Below, one piece after another: positions 63,706-64,000 of a DNA stretch of 64,000 nucleotides. This DNA is from Taenia hydatigena (Eukaryota > Platyhelminthes > Cestoda > Cyclophyllidea > Taeniidae). The position numbers were made by a program, and so were the translations under genes. The stretch covers positions 62,001-126,000 of the forward strand of contig JADWOT020001415.1 in NCBI GenBank assembly GCA_036345935.2. Direction: 5' to 3'. The stretch's first letter is position 1, and each line of letters begins with the position of its first letter. Under the pieces are notes generated by a model that saw only the letters and a list, made by a program, of their open reading frames with translations, made no database searches and was not told where the DNA came from.

Positions 63706-64000
63706 CTAGGAACATGCTGGTTAGTGATCACAATGCAAAAATCGGAACTAACAGCACTTAAAATGATTAGTCTAGAACCAGTGATTCCATACAACGCGGG
63801 TCGTCTCGCTGAGTGGTCTGAACACAAGTTCATTGCAGGCTACAATTGCCCGTATTTAACGATCAGGCAGCAGTCTCAATACTTTGAAATTTTAGCACCA
63901 CTCTGGATACAGGACGCATAGCATTAGCAATGGAAAATAGGAAGCCACAAACAAGTAACACCCTAATAAGGGCAGTCTTCAATGCAATTCAACAAGCTTT
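63706..64000. other. Edge of window, upstream side of the cyclase gene
   Basis: I could not place the earlier kinase-homology exons here. The minus strand shows no convincing match to the glycine-loop or N-lobe region, so this is probably intron, and the rest of the gene lies outside the window. Confidence 0.4.

Noticed and set aside
1..64000. CRISPR arrays, bacterial operons, riboswitches and rRNA genes
   Set aside because: Nothing resembling regularly spaced repeats, Shine-Dalgarno-led gene strings or rRNA was seen, and the spliced animal-type gene makes them unexpected.

Overview
This window looks like animal nuclear DNA. It is AT-rich on both strands and gene-poor. Reading frames are short and bounded by GT/AG splice signals, and there is no operon-like packing. 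The one gene identified with confidence is a receptor-type guanylate cyclase, a metazoan family. Several introns are very short (43, 57 and 68 nt in that gene, and apparently 30 nt in another). That would fit a flatworm, but the assignment to flatworms is an inference.

Layout, left to right. Positions 1-4.6 kb hold nothing I can support. A 1.65 kb dispersed repeat lies at about 4.57-6.24 kb, and a diverged second copy lies at about 31.76-33.42 kb. From 6.2 to 14.7 kb I see no gene. From 14.7 to 19.1 kb there are two old, head-to-tail copies of a 2.2 kb unit. A long hairpin at 22.36-22.58 kb runs into the first exon of a small plus-strand three-exon gene model that is followed by a polyadenylation signal. 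A possible terminal exon sits at 30.0-30.3 kb. Minus-strand exons at 30.5-31.75 kb form a reading frame cut by one TAG codon. A plus-strand gene at 34.8-36.3 kb has four exons whose splice phases all agree. A minus-strand gene at 41.7-42.9 kb also has four phase-consistent exons. A C2H2 zinc-finger locus (plus strand, 43.1-44.8 kb) has one finger broken by TGA. Minus-strand exons at 46.5-47.8 kb and 49.0-49.8 kb, and a plus-strand Cys-rich gene at 50.4-51.0 kb, complete the middle. From 51 to 61.2 kb only weak candidates appear.

At the right end, 61.26-63.7 kb on the minus strand, are eight exons of the guanylate cyclase. They cover part of the kinase-homology domain, the dimerisation helix, the whole catalytic domain and the C-terminus. 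The extracellular domain, the membrane segment and the start of the kinase-homology domain would lie beyond the window. Both metal-binding aspartates and the guanine-selecting Glu and Cys are present, but the catalytic arginine position is lysine.

Except for the cyclase and the zinc fingers, gene models are exon-level proposals from open frame plus splice sites, without a family assignment. No pathway linking these genes can be argued from the sequence.
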